Source: Croceibacterium sp. TMG7-5b_MA50 (GTDB taxonomy: Bacteria; Pseudomonadota; Alphaproteobacteria; Sphingomonadales; Sphingomonadaceae). Taken from it: a DNA stretch of 64,000 bases. Positions within the stretch are counted from its first letter, which is position 1; every line of letters starts with the position of its first letter. Positions 25,956-35,193 of this stretch are shown in pieces. The notes under the pieces are model-generated. The model searched no databases, had not been told where the DNA came from, and saw only the letters and a list, made by a program, of their open reading frames with translations. Where the stretch lies: positions 2,684,001-2,748,000 of the forward strand of contig NZ_CP156082.1 of assembly GCF_039830145.1 (NCBI RefSeq), in the 5' to 3' direction. The position numbers and the translations under genes are program-made.

Positions 25956-26963
25956 TCAACCCAGTGGTGTAGTGCGCGCCCAGGCGCGCCAGAGTTCGGG
26001 CCAGATCTCTACCGGCTTGCCGGTCGTGCCGCGCAGGCCGAAGCCGTGGCCGCCGACCTCGAATAGATGGGTTTCCACCCGGACACCTGCTGTCTTCAGC
26101 GCCTCCCGCAGGCGCAGCGTGTTGGCGACGGGCACGACGTTGTCGTCTTCCGCGTGGAGCAGGAAGAACGGCGGCGCATCGGCCAGCACGACACGGTCTG
26201 GCGAATGCGCCGCCTCCAGTTCCGGTGAGGGGTTCGGCCCCAACAGCAGGTCGCGCGATCCGGCATGGGCGATTGCCGGGTCCATGGAGATGACCGGATA
26301 GATCGGCGCCGCCGCGGAAGGGCGGGCGGACAGCCGGTCCGCCGCGTCGATCGGCTGGTAGGCCGGGTGGGCGAAGCGGGTCGACAGGTCGGCGCACAGA
26401 TGTCCGCCGGCGGAGAAGCCCATCGCGCCGACCCGTTCGGGATCGACGCCGTATTCGGCCGCGCGGTGGCGGATCAGCCGGATGGCGCGCTGCGCGTCGG
26501 CCAGCGGCGCGTCTGCGCGGTTCTGCCAGCCATCACCGGGCAACCGATAGAACAGGACGAATGCCGTGAAGCCGCGCGCATTCATCCAGCGGGCGAGCTC
26601 GTACCCTTCCTTGTCGATCACCACGCGGGAATAGCCGCCGCCGGGCGTCAGCAGCACGGCGGCGCCGTTCGGCTGCTGCGGCCGGAACACCACCATGCGC
26701 GGCGTGGCGGTCCGCTCGACGTAACGGTCCGACAAGGCCGGGTCGGTCGAACGCTGCGTGATCTTTTCCGCCGGCAGCGGATCGGGCGCGCCGGGCACGC
26801 CGCCGGGCCATAATTCGATCACCTCCGCCGGATCAGGTGTCGGCACCGGCAGGTCGCTGCCGGGCGCGGTAGCCTGCGCTCCGGCGGCGGAATGGGTGAC
26901 GATGGCCCCAGCCGACAATGCCAGGCTTGCTGCCAGCAGCGATCGGCGGTCGGTGGAGGCCAT
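25956..26963 (-). CDS. Tat-exported alpha/beta-hydrolase, acetylesterase-like
   Basis: A 335-residue serine hydrolase. A Tat signal (STDRRSLLAASLALSAGAIV) comes first. The oxyanion motif is PGGGYSRV near residue 103, and the nucleophile is in GFSAGGHLCA near 185. Asp lies in HAEDDNVVP and His in GGHGFG. These match the BD-FAE/acetyl-xylan-esterase-like clade that removes acetyl groups from plant polysaccharides. It sits between the TonB receptor and the GH43 gene on the same strand and likely shares a transcript with them. The ATG at 26963 has GGGAG seven bases upstream, better spaced than the ATG at 26969. Confidence 0.82.
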   Translation of the reverse strand: MASTDRRSLLAASLALSAGAIVTHSAAGAQATAPGSDLPVPTPDPAEVIELWPGGVPGAPDPLPAEKITQRSTDPALSDRYVERTATPRMVVFRPQQPNGAAVLLTPGGGYSRVVIDKEGYELARWMNARGFTAFVLFYRLPGDGWQNRADAPLADAQRAIRLIRHRAAEYGVDPERVGAMGFSAGGHLCADLSTRFAHPAYQPIDAADRLSARPSAAAPIYPVISMDPAIAHAGSRDLLLGPNPSPELEAAHSPDRVVLADAPPFFLLHAEDDNVVPVANTLRLREALKTAGVRVETHLFEVGGHGFGLRGTTGKPVEIWPELWRAWARTTPLG

Positions 26964-26979
26964 CGTCATTCTCCCGTTT

Positions 26980-29805
26980 TTACAATTGGACGCGTACGCC
27001 GGCCATGATGATGCGGCCGAAGCGGTTGTTCTCATAATTGCGGCGGGTGAAATCATCCACCCAGCGCTTGCGCGCCGCGTCCGTCAGGTTGGTACCCTCG
27101 ACCGTCAGCGACACCTGTTCGGTCAGGTTGTAGCGGACCGATGCATCGACGTTCAGGATGTCCTCGAACCCTTCGAACACGTTGCGGTTGCCGCTGACGC
27201 CGTCGATGTACTCGTCCCGCCAGGCGAGCGAGGTGCGAATGGAGATCTTGTCGTTCTCCCAGTACAGGGTGCCGTTCGCCGCCTTCTTCGCCATGTCGAG
27301 CAGCGGACGGGTATACACCTCCGAGATGCCGGTCGGGTTGCCGCTGCGGTCAAGGCCTGTGCCGGCGGACGGAACGGTGTAGTCCACGTCGCTGTCGATC
27401 AGCGTGACGTTGCCGAGCACGCCGAAGCCGCCGAGGAACGTGCTGTCGGTGAACACGCTGAACGGCAAGTTGAGTGAGAACTCCACGCCGCGCAGGCTGC
27501 CGCCGGGATTGTTGATCTGCGTGCGATATTCGATCGGCACGTTGATGTTCGTGCCGCCGACGATCGCCTCGTACAGCGGTGTCCCCGGGGTCAGCAGCGA
27601 TGTCGGCAACTGGCTGTCGGCAAAGGTGCCGTTCTGACTGCCGGCGATCGGGAAGTTGTCAATCTCCTTGGAGAAGACAGCGACGGAGGCCAGCGCACCG
27701 GGGGCGAAGTACCATTCCAGCGCCGCGTCATAGGCCATGGCCCGGAACGGCTCCAGGAACGGGTTGCCGGTGGTGATGCGGAAGTTGAACGGATCGACCG
27801 ATCCGCCCGGCGTCAGCGCCCCCAGCGACGGACGGGTGATGACCCGGCTCATCGCGCCGCGCAGGATCAGGTCGTCGGTCAGGAACAGATTGGCGTTCAA
27901 CGCCGGCAGGAAATCATCATAGTCACGCTCGACCGTTACCTGCTGCGTGCCGACGAAGCCGGTGGACGACTGGTCCGTGCGGACATAGCGCAGGCCCAGA
28001 TTACCGGTGAAGCGCAGGCCGAAGAAGTCGCTGTCCCAGTTCGCCTGGACATAGCCGCCTGTTGTCTCCTCCCGCACGGAACGGGTATCGCCGGGGAAGG
28101 CGGCGGGATCGCGGCCGAACAGATTGACCGCATCGGCCGCGGGGCCGAGCAGCGGCACGACCCATTCATTAGTGTTGCCGGCCGGCTGTCCCGCGCTGCC
28201 CAGCTGGAACAGCTCGGCAATATCGGCGGTCACCGGCAGGCCGTACTGACCCGGGGCGCAGGCGTAGGCCGCGCAATAGGTGCTGTCCGCGCGATAGCCG
28301 ATCGTGTCGAAGTCGAACCGGCGATACACGCCGCCCACCTCGAAGTTCAGCTCCGGCGTCGCCTGCCAGTCGATATTCCCGGACACGGTGCGGAACTTGT
28401 TGGTGGTTTCGGATGGGCGATCACGGAACTCAGCCAGCTGGAACTGCGCGGGATTGCTGATCCCGTTGTTCCCGAAGCTTAGCTGCGGGTTGTCCATGTC
28501 GCTGTAATCGTAGCTGTAGCCGTTGAAGTCACGGTCATCGAAGATGATCGTCGCCTCGCGCGTGATCGGCGCTTCCGACTTGGAGAAGCCGCCCAGCAGG
28601 TCAATCTTCACCGTGTCGCTGAGTTCGTGCTCCAGCCGTGCGGAGACCTGGTGAAATTTCGTCTCGCTCTCGCGCTGGTAACGCTCGGTCCGCACCCAGG
28701 CATTGTTGAACGTGCCGGAGATCAGGTTGTTGTCCGCATCGATTTCGTAATCGACGACATCGATGGTCCGCTCGTTGGAACGGAACAGCACCTCGCCCCA
28801 ATATTCGTCACGGCTGGCCTTGAAAGTCGAATACAGGCCATCGACCGACAGCTTGGTGCGATCGGTTGGGGCCCACTGGACCGAACCCGTCAGGCCCAGC
28901 CGCTCACGGTCATGCTCCACCGCGCCGTAACGCGGAATGCGCGGGTGAAAGGCGAGGCCAACGGCGTTGCACGCACTGTTGGGCGTGTAGGTGGTGCCGG
29001 TATAGCACGACGATCCGCCGACGGAGCGGAACGCGCCTTGCGTCCAGCGCACGGAATTGTTGCCGAGTTCGCTGGTCTTGTACTGGGAATAGGCGGCCGA
29101 CGCGCTAACGCCGAAGGTGCCGTCCTCGTTCGTCCAGCCGATCAGGCCGGCGAGCCGCGGCCCGGCATCTTCGCTGAGATCGTTGTAGCGGACCTGGGCG
29201 GACGCGACGGCGCTGAAGCCGGTGTCGAGCGCCAGCGGGTTGCCGGTGTTGAGGTCGACCACCGCGCCCAGCGATCCTTCGTCCAGCGACGCCTCGGCAG
29301 TCTTGTGGACAACCAGGCTGCTGAACAGTTCGGACGCGAAGACGTTGAAGTCGAAGCCGCGTTCACGGTTTGCGCCGGCATCGGCGGTGGCGGTGGCGAC
29401 CGCCTCCATCCCGTTCACGCGCACGCGGGTGAACTGCTGCCCCAGGCCGCGCACGGTGATCGCACGCCCTTCGCCAGCCTCGCGCTGAATGGACACGCCC
29501 GGCACGCGCTGCAGTGATTCGGCGAGGTTGGTGTCGGGGAACTTCGCGATATCCTCCGCCACGATCACGTCGACCTGGCTGGCGGACTGCCGCTTGGCGG
29601 CGATGGCGGCGTCCAGCGCCTGCCGGAAGCCGGTGACGACGATCTCGTTCCCGGCGGCGGCGTCCACCACCTCGTCTGTCTCGTCCTGCTGCACGGACGC
29701 GCCCGGCGTGACTTCCTGCTGCGCCTGCGCGACCTGCGGCAGCGAGATTGCGCTGCCCAGCAGCAACGCAGCCTTGAGCTTGCCCGTGAATACCCGCTTG
29801 TTCAT
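26980..29805 (-). CDS. TonB-dependent receptor of the pectin cluster
   Basis: A 941-residue outer-membrane transporter. The signal peptide ends near residue 29 (AQAQ). A TonB-box-like NEIVVTGFRQAL lies near 53. The plug signature is FPDTNLAESLQRVPGV and ITVRGLGQQFTRVRVNG, and the barrel ends in GVRVQL. It begins a minus-strand unit with the esterase and GH43, and is divergent from the pectate lyase gene. That makes uptake of pectin oligosaccharides its probable job. A repressor-like site (29823-29836) lies 18 bases before the ATG at 29805. An upstream in-frame ATG at 29814 is less likely because it would touch the ribosome site. Confidence 0.9.
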   Translation of the reverse strand: MNKRVFTGKLKAALLLGSAISLPQVAQAQQEVTPGASVQQDETDEVVDAAAGNEIVVTGFRQALDAAIAAKRQSASQVDVIVAEDIAKFPDTNLAESLQRVPGVSIQREAGEGRAITVRGLGQQFTRVRVNGMEAVATATADAGANRERGFDFNVFASELFSSLVVHKTAEASLDEGSLGAVVDLNTGNPLALDTGFSAVASAQVRYNDLSEDAGPRLAGLIGWTNEDGTFGVSASAAYSQYKTSELGNNSVRWTQGAFRSVGGSSCYTGTTYTPNSACNAVGLAFHPRIPRYGAVEHDRERLGLTGSVQWAPTDRTKLSVDGLYSTFKASRDEYWGEVLFRSNERTIDVVDYEIDADNNLISGTFNNAWVRTERYQRESETKFHQVSARLEHELSDTVKIDLLGGFSKSEAPITREATIIFDDRDFNGYSYDYSDMDNPQLSFGNNGISNPAQFQLAEFRDRPSETTNKFRTVSGNIDWQATPELNFEVGGVYRRFDFDTIGYRADSTYCAAYACAPGQYGLPVTADIAELFQLGSAGQPAGNTNEWVVPLLGPAADAVNLFGRDPAAFPGDTRSVREETTGGYVQANWDSDFFGLRFTGNLGLRYVRTDQSSTGFVGTQQVTVERDYDDFLPALNANLFLTDDLILRGAMSRVITRPSLGALTPGGSVDPFNFRITTGNPFLEPFRAMAYDAALEWYFAPGALASVAVFSKEIDNFPIAGSQNGTFADSQLPTSLLTPGTPLYEAIVGGTNINVPIEYRTQINNPGGSLRGVEFSLNLPFSVFTDSTFLGGFGVLGNVTLIDSDVDYTVPSAGTGLDRSGNPTGISEVYTRPLLDMAKKAANGTLYWENDKISIRTSLAWRDEYIDGVSGNRNVFEGFEDILNVDASVRYNLTEQVSLTVEGTNLTDAARKRWVDDFTRRNYENNRFGRIIMAGVRVQL

Positions 29806-29822
29806 GATATGCATCCCACTTG

Positions 29823-29836
29823 TACTAGCGGTGTCA
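29823..29836. promoter_or_regulatory. putative LacI/KdgR-type operator, TonB receptor side
   Basis: TACTAGCGGTGTCA. It differs by one base from the site at 51521-51534 before the other pectin TonB receptor, and shares the core CGGTGTCA with the three identical sites at 29912, 35149 and 36318. It lies 18 bases before the receptor start codon. Confidence 0.6.
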
Positions 29837-29911
29837 TTAGAAAAGGGATGCAATGGGCCTTTCGGCCACGCTCCCAGGACATCCGCCACGCTCCATTCAC
29901 CCGGTCTTTTC

Positions 29912-29925
29912 GGAAACCGGTGTCA
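29912..29925. promoter_or_regulatory. putative KdgR-like operator before the pectate lyase
   Basis: GGAAACCGGTGTCA, identical to 35149-35162 and to the reverse complement at 36318-36331. It is 54 bases before the pectate lyase start and 75 bases beyond the receptor-side site, so the divergent pair has two sites that could act together. Confidence 0.65.
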
Positions 29926-29979
29926 TTTGGTCTTGTCCGGTGCTGCCGTCGCTGTCAAGACTGACGGCGGGAGAATGCC

Positions 29980-31320
29980 ATGAACATCTTTGCAAGATTG
30001 AGCCTGTCCGCAGCCGCCATAACCGGCGTGCTCTGCAGCCTGCCCGCAGCGGCCCATCCGGACGATCCGACCCAGGGCGGCACTGGCGGGCGGATCATCC
30101 GCGTGACCACCCTAGCGAAGGACGGCCCCGGCAGCTTGGCGGAAGCGCTGGCGACCAAGGGCAAGCGGATCATCGTGTTCGAGGTCGCCGGCGCGATCGA
30201 CCTGGAAAAGTCATCGCTCACCATCACCGAACCCTTCGTCACGATCGCGGGCCAGACCGCGCCATCTCCCGGCATCACCCTGATGCGCGGCGGGATCGAC
30301 GTGACCACGCATGACGTGATCCTGTCCAACATGCGCATCCTCAACGGATCGAACGGCGAACCGTTGCTGAGCGGGTGGGAGGCGGACAGCTTCTCCACCG
30401 TGGGCGCGTACAATGTGGTGGTGGAGAACAACACGTTCCTGTGGGCGGTGGACGAGAACATGTCCGCCAGCGGCCCGCGCTTCACCGGCGACACGGTGGA
30501 GGAATGGCGGGAGGGCACCAGCCACGATATCGTGTTCCGCCTGAACCTGGCGGCGGAAGGCCTGGCGAACTCCACCCACCCCAAGGGGGAGCATTCGAAA
30601 GGTTCGCTGATCCACGACAATGCCACCGGCATCGTGTTCGACCGCAACATCTGGGCCCACAATGTGGAGCGCAGCCCGCTGGTGAAGGGCGGGGCCCAGG
30701 TGCTGATGGTCAACAACCTGATCTACAACCCGCAGCACCGCGCGGTGCACTACAACCTGATGGACCTTGAGTGGGCGGGACACGAGCCTGTCACCGGGGA
30801 GATCACCGCGGTCGGCAACGTCCTGCGCGGCGGCAACGACACGGACGAGAACATGCCGTTCCTGATGCTGGGCGGCGTGGGGGACCTCGCCTATCATGCC
30901 AGCGACAACATCGCGGTGGACCTGCACGGCAACCCGCTGCCCGCCTTCGGCCGGTACGGCAACACGGCGGCCAAGCTGATCGAGGCGCCGCAGCCGCTGG
31001 CCAGCCTGGCAGGGTACGACATCATGCCCGCCGCCGATGTCGAGACTACGGTGCTCGCCACGGCGGGCGCGCGGCCATGGGATCGCGGGCCGCAGGAAGT
31101 GCGCGTGCTGTACTTCATCGCCGAAGGGCGGGGCGACGTGATCGACAGCGAGGTCGAGGTGGGCGGCTATCCCACGATCGCGCCGACCGCTGCCCCGTTT
31201 GTGGACCGCGACTGGGACCTTGCCACGATGCGGCCGAAGAACGGCGTCTATCCGGGCCAAAAGGAAGGCGCGCAGGAACATCTGTCGCCCCGCGACCGGG
31301 CCATGCGGGAGTCACGCTGA
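29980..31320 (+). CDS. pectate lyase (PL1-like), secreted
   Basis: A 446-residue protein with a signal peptide to about residue 25 (AAAHP). The right-handed parallel beta-helix is visible as repeating short strands: GGRIIRVTTLAKDGPGSL at the start, VFEVAGAIDL and TIAGQTAPSPGITL, then DVILSNMRI. The conserved catalytic-face region is HNVERSPLVKGGAQVLMVNNLIYN near residue 228, where the arginine of ERSPLVKGG takes the position of the catalytic Arg. It should cleave polygalacturonate by beta-elimination. GGGAG precedes the ATG by six bases. Its stop overlaps the ATG of the secreted cupin (TGATG), so the two proteins are coupled. Confidence 0.85.
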   Translation: MNIFARLSLSAAAITGVLCSLPAAAHPDDPTQGGTGGRIIRVTTLAKDGPGSLAEALATKGKRIIVFEVAGAIDLEKSSLTITEPFVTIAGQTAPSPGITLMRGGIDVTTHDVILSNMRILNGSNGEPLLSGWEADSFSTVGAYNVVVENNTFLWAVDENMSASGPRFTGDTVEEWREGTSHDIVFRLNLAAEGLANSTHPKGEHSKGSLIHDNATGIVFDRNIWAHNVERSPLVKGGAQVLMVNNLIYNPQHRAVHYNLMDLEWAGHEPVTGEITAVGNVLRGGNDTDENMPFLMLGGVGDLAYHASDNIAVDLHGNPLPAFGRYGNTAAKLIEAPQPLASLAGYDIMPAADVETTVLATAGARPWDRGPQEVRVLYFIAEGRGDVIDSEVEVGGYPTIAPTAAPFVDRDWDLATMRPKNGVYPGQKEGAQEHLSPRDRAMRESR

Positions 31321-31757
31321 TGCGCCGGTTCGCACCGCTGCTGGCCCTGCTCGCCAGCCCTGCCGTGGCGCAGGACCATGCCGCGGCGCCTGCCGCATCC
31401 TCCGCCCCGCCGATGGTGGTGGTGCGAGAGGCGGATGTGGAGAAGCGCGAGCCAGTGCCCCACGGCGCGATCGGCATGTCCACATCGTATCGCATCAGCG
31501 ATGCGGCGCCGCAGCCGCGCACCATGGAGTTCCGCCGCCGTGTGCTGGACGTGGGCGCCGCCATCGGCGAACACCCGATCGCGCATGACGAGGTGTATTA
31601 CGTCACCGTCGGCGAAGGTGTGGTGATCTCCGACGGGGTGGAGGCGACGCTGACCCCCGGCATGACGGCCTACCTGTACGATGGCGCCGTGGTCGGCATC
31701 CGTCAGGTGGGCGAGGAGCCACTATCGCTGATCATCGCCTATCCGGTGAAGAAGTGA
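31320..31757 (+). CDS. secreted cupin-domain protein, coupled to pectate lyase
   Basis: A 145-residue protein. The signal peptide is MRRFAPLLALLASPAVA. A single cupin barrel follows with a metal-site-like GEHPIAHDEVYYVTVGEG near residue 82; the ligand spacing differs from the standard HxHx3-4E motif. Short cupins called KdgF convert unsaturated monouronates to the linear ketone form in pectin and alginate catabolism. This gene's tight coupling to the pectate lyase makes a periplasmic KdgF-like role attractive, but KdgF proteins are usually cytoplasmic, so this is uncertain. A strong terminator follows directly. Confidence 0.7.
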   Translation: MRRFAPLLALLASPAVAQDHAAAPAASSAPPMVVVREADVEKREPVPHGAIGMSTSYRISDAAPQPRTMEFRRRVLDVGAAIGEHPIAHDEVYYVTVGEGVVISDGVEATLTPGMTAYLYDGAVVGIRQVGEEPLSLIIAYPVKK

Positions 31758-31760
31758 GTG

Positions 31761-31800
31761 GACGGGCACTCCGGGGCTGACCGGGGTGCCCGTCGATTTT
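31761..31800 (+). terminator. intrinsic terminator after the pectate lyase-cupin operon
   Basis: GACGGGCACTCCGG pairs with CCGGGGTGCCCGTC (14 bp with one U-G pair) around the loop GGCTGA and is followed by GATTTT. The T-run runs up to the convergent carboxylesterase stop codon at 31800. Confidence 0.85.
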
Positions 31801-33353
31801 CAGGTGCCTGGCTGGATGTAGGGCGCCTTGGCCCATAGCTCCCGCTCCCACCGGCGCGGATCGCTGACAGCAGCGATGGATTCCTGCCCGACGACCAGAG
31901 TTTGCCGATCGGGCAAGGTGTAGGGCTGCCAGTCCACTTGGCCCGTACGGGCGAGCCCGGTGAATGCGCCCATCATCCGCCGGCTGATCTCCCGTGCACG
32001 GGCATCATTGCCGGAGAAACTGCCCTTCGCTTCCAGCGTGCCGAAGACGTAGGGTATGTCGTCCGTATGCGCGGCCCCGCGCAGCGGATCGACGGGGGAT
32101 GGGCGGTCGAGCTGGTAGACCCAGGTCTTCTCCGCCCCGGCGGCGGCGCGCGCATCCGCCTCCAGCACCTGGCCCGGCCAGCTGCGCCCGGCGGTAGTCG
32201 CGGCGTAGAACGCCTGCTCCACTGTCCAGTCAGGATACTGTGCGCGATATTGCGCCGCGACCCAGCACGGATCGAGGTCGATGATGATGTTGGACGCCAG
32301 CCGCTCCGCCAGATTGTCCCAGGTCAGGCCCTGCAACACCGGCCCGCGCGGATTGATGAAGGCGCGTGTCTCGTCATGCGTGTTGCCCAGGATCATGGGA
32401 ATGTCGTGCGACTGCGCCGGCGCATCGGGCCAGAAGGGGTGGCGCGGCAAGTGCACCATATCGAGCACCGGGCCGAAATAGACCCGCCCGCCGCGGATCG
32501 GGTCCTCCGCCTGCAAACCTTCCATCAATCGTTCCACCGGCATGGCCAGCAGCGCGTCGGTGCCGCCTTCGGCCACGCCGACCTTCGCCATGAAGGCGCG
32601 CATCCGTGCGGTGGCGTTGGCAGGTCCGGTGGCGGTGACCTGCTGCCCGCTCATGGTGGCGGCAGCGTGGAACAGGCCGGCGGCGGCGGGCATCGCCATC
32701 AGCGTGGCGATCTTCGCGCCCCCGCCCGACTGGCCGAACACCATCACGCGGGCGGGGTCGCCGCCGAACGCGGCAATGTTGTCGCGCACCCACTTTAGCG
32801 CGCAGATCAGGTCCAGCTGCCCCAGATTGCCGCTGTCGCGGAAGCGTTCGCTCCATGGGGACAGCCAGCCATAGCCGAGCACGTTCAGCCGCTGGTTGAC
32901 CGTCACCACGACCACATCGCCATCCGCTGCCAGGTGCGGCCCCTGGGTCAATGGGTCGGTGACCGTGCCGGTGGTGTAGGCGCCGCCATGGAAGTAGACC
33001 ATCACCGGCCGCCTGGCCGCGGGCGCGATCTCCGGCGTCCAGACGTTGAGGTACAGGCAATCCTCGCTCTGCGGCTCGTCCGTCTGGCCCTGCTGCGGCG
33101 CGATCGGGCCGAAGGCGGTGGCCGTCAGCCGCTCCGTAGAGGAAGGCACCGCAACGGGAGGTGCCCAGCGCGCCGCCGTGGCAAAGCGGATGCCGAGAAA
33201 GGCAGGTACGCCGCGGTCGACCAGCCCGGTGTAGCGTCCTGCCCGGACGGAGCGGCCGAGCCGCTGCGCCAGTGCCGGACCTGCTGCCAGCGCTGCGCCG
33301 GCCACGCCGCCGGCGATTACCGCGCGGCGGCTGATGCCGTCAGCGGCGGACAT
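31800..33353 (-). CDS. type-B carboxylesterase family hydrolase, Tat-exported
   Basis: A 517-residue serine hydrolase with a Tat signal (SRRAVIAGGVAGAALAAGPALA). The family landmarks are SEDCLYLNVWTP near residue 105, the oxyanion YFHGGAYTTG, the nucleophile GDPARVMVFGQSGGGAK near 200, and AAHTDDIPYVFG with the catalytic His near 425. Its preference could be feruloyl, acetyl or other esters from plant cell walls. The ATG at 33353 overlaps the 3' end of kdgK by 14 bases, so it is the last gene of the LacI-kduD-kdgK transcript. The terminator hairpin after the convergent cupin gene lies next to its stop. Confidence 0.85.
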   Translation of the reverse strand: MSAADGISRRAVIAGGVAGAALAAGPALAQRLGRSVRAGRYTGLVDRGVPAFLGIRFATAARWAPPVAVPSSTERLTATAFGPIAPQQGQTDEPQSEDCLYLNVWTPEIAPAARRPVMVYFHGGAYTTGTVTDPLTQGPHLAADGDVVVVTVNQRLNVLGYGWLSPWSERFRDSGNLGQLDLICALKWVRDNIAAFGGDPARVMVFGQSGGGAKIATLMAMPAAAGLFHAAATMSGQQVTATGPANATARMRAFMAKVGVAEGGTDALLAMPVERLMEGLQAEDPIRGGRVYFGPVLDMVHLPRHPFWPDAPAQSHDIPMILGNTHDETRAFINPRGPVLQGLTWDNLAERLASNIIIDLDPCWVAAQYRAQYPDWTVEQAFYAATTAGRSWPGQVLEADARAAAGAEKTWVYQLDRPSPVDPLRGAAHTDDIPYVFGTLEAKGSFSGNDARAREISRRMMGAFTGLARTGQVDWQPYTLPDRQTLVVGQESIAAVSDPRRWERELWAKAPYIQPGT

Positions 33354-34368
33354 CGCCGCCGCCGTCGAAGGCGTCCAGCTCCGCCCGCGTGATTGCAATC
33401 GTGTCGCCCGGCACGCCGTGCTTCATCGCCGCCATGGCCAGCGCGCTGCGCGCCATTTCGCGGGCAGAGGCCCCTTCCAGGTAGCGCAGCAGCAGGCCCG
33501 CGGCGAAGGCGTCGCCGGTGCCGATACGGTCGACGATGTTCTCGATCCGCATGTCGTCGGTCTGCCAGTGGTCGTTCCGAAGATCGACCCGAGCCGCCAG
33601 TTCGTGCGTGGAGGCGGCGGCGACATGGCGCGCGGTGGAGGCGATCAACTTGAGCTTCGGGAAAGCATCGAACGCCGCCTCCGCCGCCTGCCGCCGCCGG
33701 TCGGGCCCATCGCCGCTGAACTGTTCGCCCAGCAGCAGCGAGATGTCGCGGTGATTGCCGATCAGCACCTCTGCCTCGCGGACGAGGCCGGTCAGGATCT
33801 CGCGCGGATTGCTGTCCCAGGCGGACCACAAGTTCGACCGGTAATTGCCGTCGAAGCAGATCGGCACGCCCGCCGCATTCGCCGCATCCACCGCCGCCTG
33901 CGCCAGCGCCACGCCGCCCGGCCCGAGAGCGGGGGTGATGCCGGAGATGTGCAGCAAGGCCGCGCCATCCAGCGCGCCGGCGAAATCGAACTGGTCGGGC
34001 GTCGCCGCGACGAAGGCGCTGTGGGCCCGGTCATACGTCACACGGCCCGCGATCGGGCCGGACGGCTGTTCGAAGAAGTACAACCCCATGCGCCCGGGTC
34101 CCGTGGCGATGCGGCTGATGTCCACGCCCGCCGATCCCAGCGCCCCGCTTGCCATGCGGCCCAGCGGATTGTCCGGCACCAGGCTGACCGCGCGCACCGG
34201 CCGGCCGAGGGAGGACAAGGCGATGGCGACGTTCGCCTCCGCCCCGCCGACATCGATGCCCAGCAACGGCGTGCGCGCCAGCGGCACCTGACCCGGCGGG
34301 GTCAGGCGCAGCAGCAACTCGCCAAAGGTGACGACCGGAGCGTGTGGGGCGGCGGACTGGTTGCTCAC
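33340..34368 (-). CDS. kdgK: 2-dehydro-3-deoxygluconokinase (KdgK, PfkB family)
   Basis: A 342-residue ribokinase-fold sugar kinase that phosphorylates 2-keto-3-deoxygluconate to the 6-phosphate for cleavage by the Entner-Doudoroff aldolase. Key segments are VVTFGELLLRLTPPG, the substrate-binding GGAEANVAIALSSLG near residue 42, FDGNYRSNLW near 173, and the PfkB signature with the catalytic base in DRIGTGDAFAAGLL near 290. GTG is the start, overlapping the kduD stop by four bases (GTGA). With KduD it forms the final steps of unsaturated-uronate catabolism. Confidence 0.9.
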   Translation of the reverse strand: MSNQSAAPHAPVVTFGELLLRLTPPGQVPLARTPLLGIDVGGAEANVAIALSSLGRPVRAVSLVPDNPLGRMASGALGSAGVDISRIATGPGRMGLYFFEQPSGPIAGRVTYDRAHSAFVAATPDQFDFAGALDGAALLHISGITPALGPGGVALAQAAVDAANAAGVPICFDGNYRSNLWSAWDSNPREILTGLVREAEVLIGNHRDISLLLGEQFSGDGPDRRRQAAEAAFDAFPKLKLIASTARHVAAASTHELAARVDLRNDHWQTDDMRIENIVDRIGTGDAFAAGLLLRYLEGASAREMARSALAMAAMKHGVPGDTIAITRAELDAFDGGGDVRR

Positions 34369-35132
34369 CGGCCCATCCAGCCGCCATCGACCGCCAGGAC
34401 CTGACCCTGCACGTAATCGGCCGCCTTGCTGCCCAGGAACACGGCGGCGCCGCCGATGTCCTCCGGCGCGCCCCAGCGCCCTTCGGGGATACGTTCCAGG
34501 ATCTGCCGGTTGCGCGTCTCGTCCGCCTGCAGCGCGGCGGTGTTGTTGGTGGCGATGTAGCCGGGGGCGATGGCATTGACGTTGATGCCCTTGGCCGCCC
34601 ACTCGTTCGCCAGCAGCTTGGTCAGGCCGGCCACGCCGCTCTTGCTGGCGGTGTAGCTGGGGACTCGGATGCCGCCCTGGAAGGACAGCAGGCTGGCGAC
34701 GTTGATGATCTTGCCACGCTCGCCCGTCTGGCTGGCCCAGCCGGTCATGTGGCGCGCCGCCGCCTGGCACAGGAAGAACAGCACCTTCAGGTTGGTGTCC
34801 ATGACCGCGTCCCAATCGGCTTCGGTGAAGTCCAGCGAGTCCGCGCGGCGGATGATGCCGGCATTGTTGACCAGGATGTCGATGCGGCCGAACTTCGACG
34901 CCACCGTGTCGACCACGCCCGCGACCGGGGCGGTGGAGCTGAGGTCGGCGCCGACCAGTTCGCACCGGCGGCCCATCGAACGCACCTTGGCGGCTGTTTC
35001 CTCCGCCGCGCTGCGGCCGACGGCGGCGATGTCGGCCCCGGCGGCGGCGAGCGCCAGCGCGATGCCTTGCCCAATGCCCGTATTGGCACCGGTGACCAGC
35101 GCCACGCGGCCGGTCAGGTCAAACAAAGCCAT
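34365..35132 (-). CDS. kduD: 2-deoxy-D-gluconate 3-dehydrogenase / 5-keto-4-deoxyuronate pathway SDR (KduD)
   Basis: A 255-residue SDR. The cofactor motif is TGANTGIG, with NNAG near residue 88. The catalytic Ser lies in NVASLLSFQGG, and Tyr/Lys in YTASKSG near 155. The segments GGIRVPSYTASK and NAIAPGYIATNNTAALQAD are characteristic of KduD, which interconverts 2,5-diketo-3-deoxygluconate and 2-keto-3-deoxygluconate. A ribosome site (GGAG) lies ten bases before the ATG at 35132, and a KdgR-like operator lies 17 bases upstream. It heads the kduD-kdgK-esterase unit. The isomerase KduI is not in the window. Confidence 0.9.
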   Translation of the reverse strand: MALFDLTGRVALVTGANTGIGQGIALALAAAGADIAAVGRSAAEETAAKVRSMGRRCELVGADLSSTAPVAGVVDTVASKFGRIDILVNNAGIIRRADSLDFTEADWDAVMDTNLKVLFFLCQAAARHMTGWASQTGERGKIINVASLLSFQGGIRVPSYTASKSGVAGLTKLLANEWAAKGINVNAIAPGYIATNNTAALQADETRNRQILERIPEGRWGAPEDIGGAAVFLGSKAADYVQGQVLAVDGGWMGR

Positions 35133-35148
35133 AATCCATTCACTCCAA

Positions 35149-35162
35149 GGAAACCGGTGTCA
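35149..35162. promoter_or_regulatory. putative KdgR-like operator before kduD
   Basis: GGAAACCGGTGTCA, identical to the site at 29912-29925. It lies 17 bases before the kduD start codon, within the 61-base gap after the upstream LacI gene. Confidence 0.65.
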
Positions 35163-35193
35163 CAGACAGTGTAGGCGTGTTCGCCGGGTCAGA

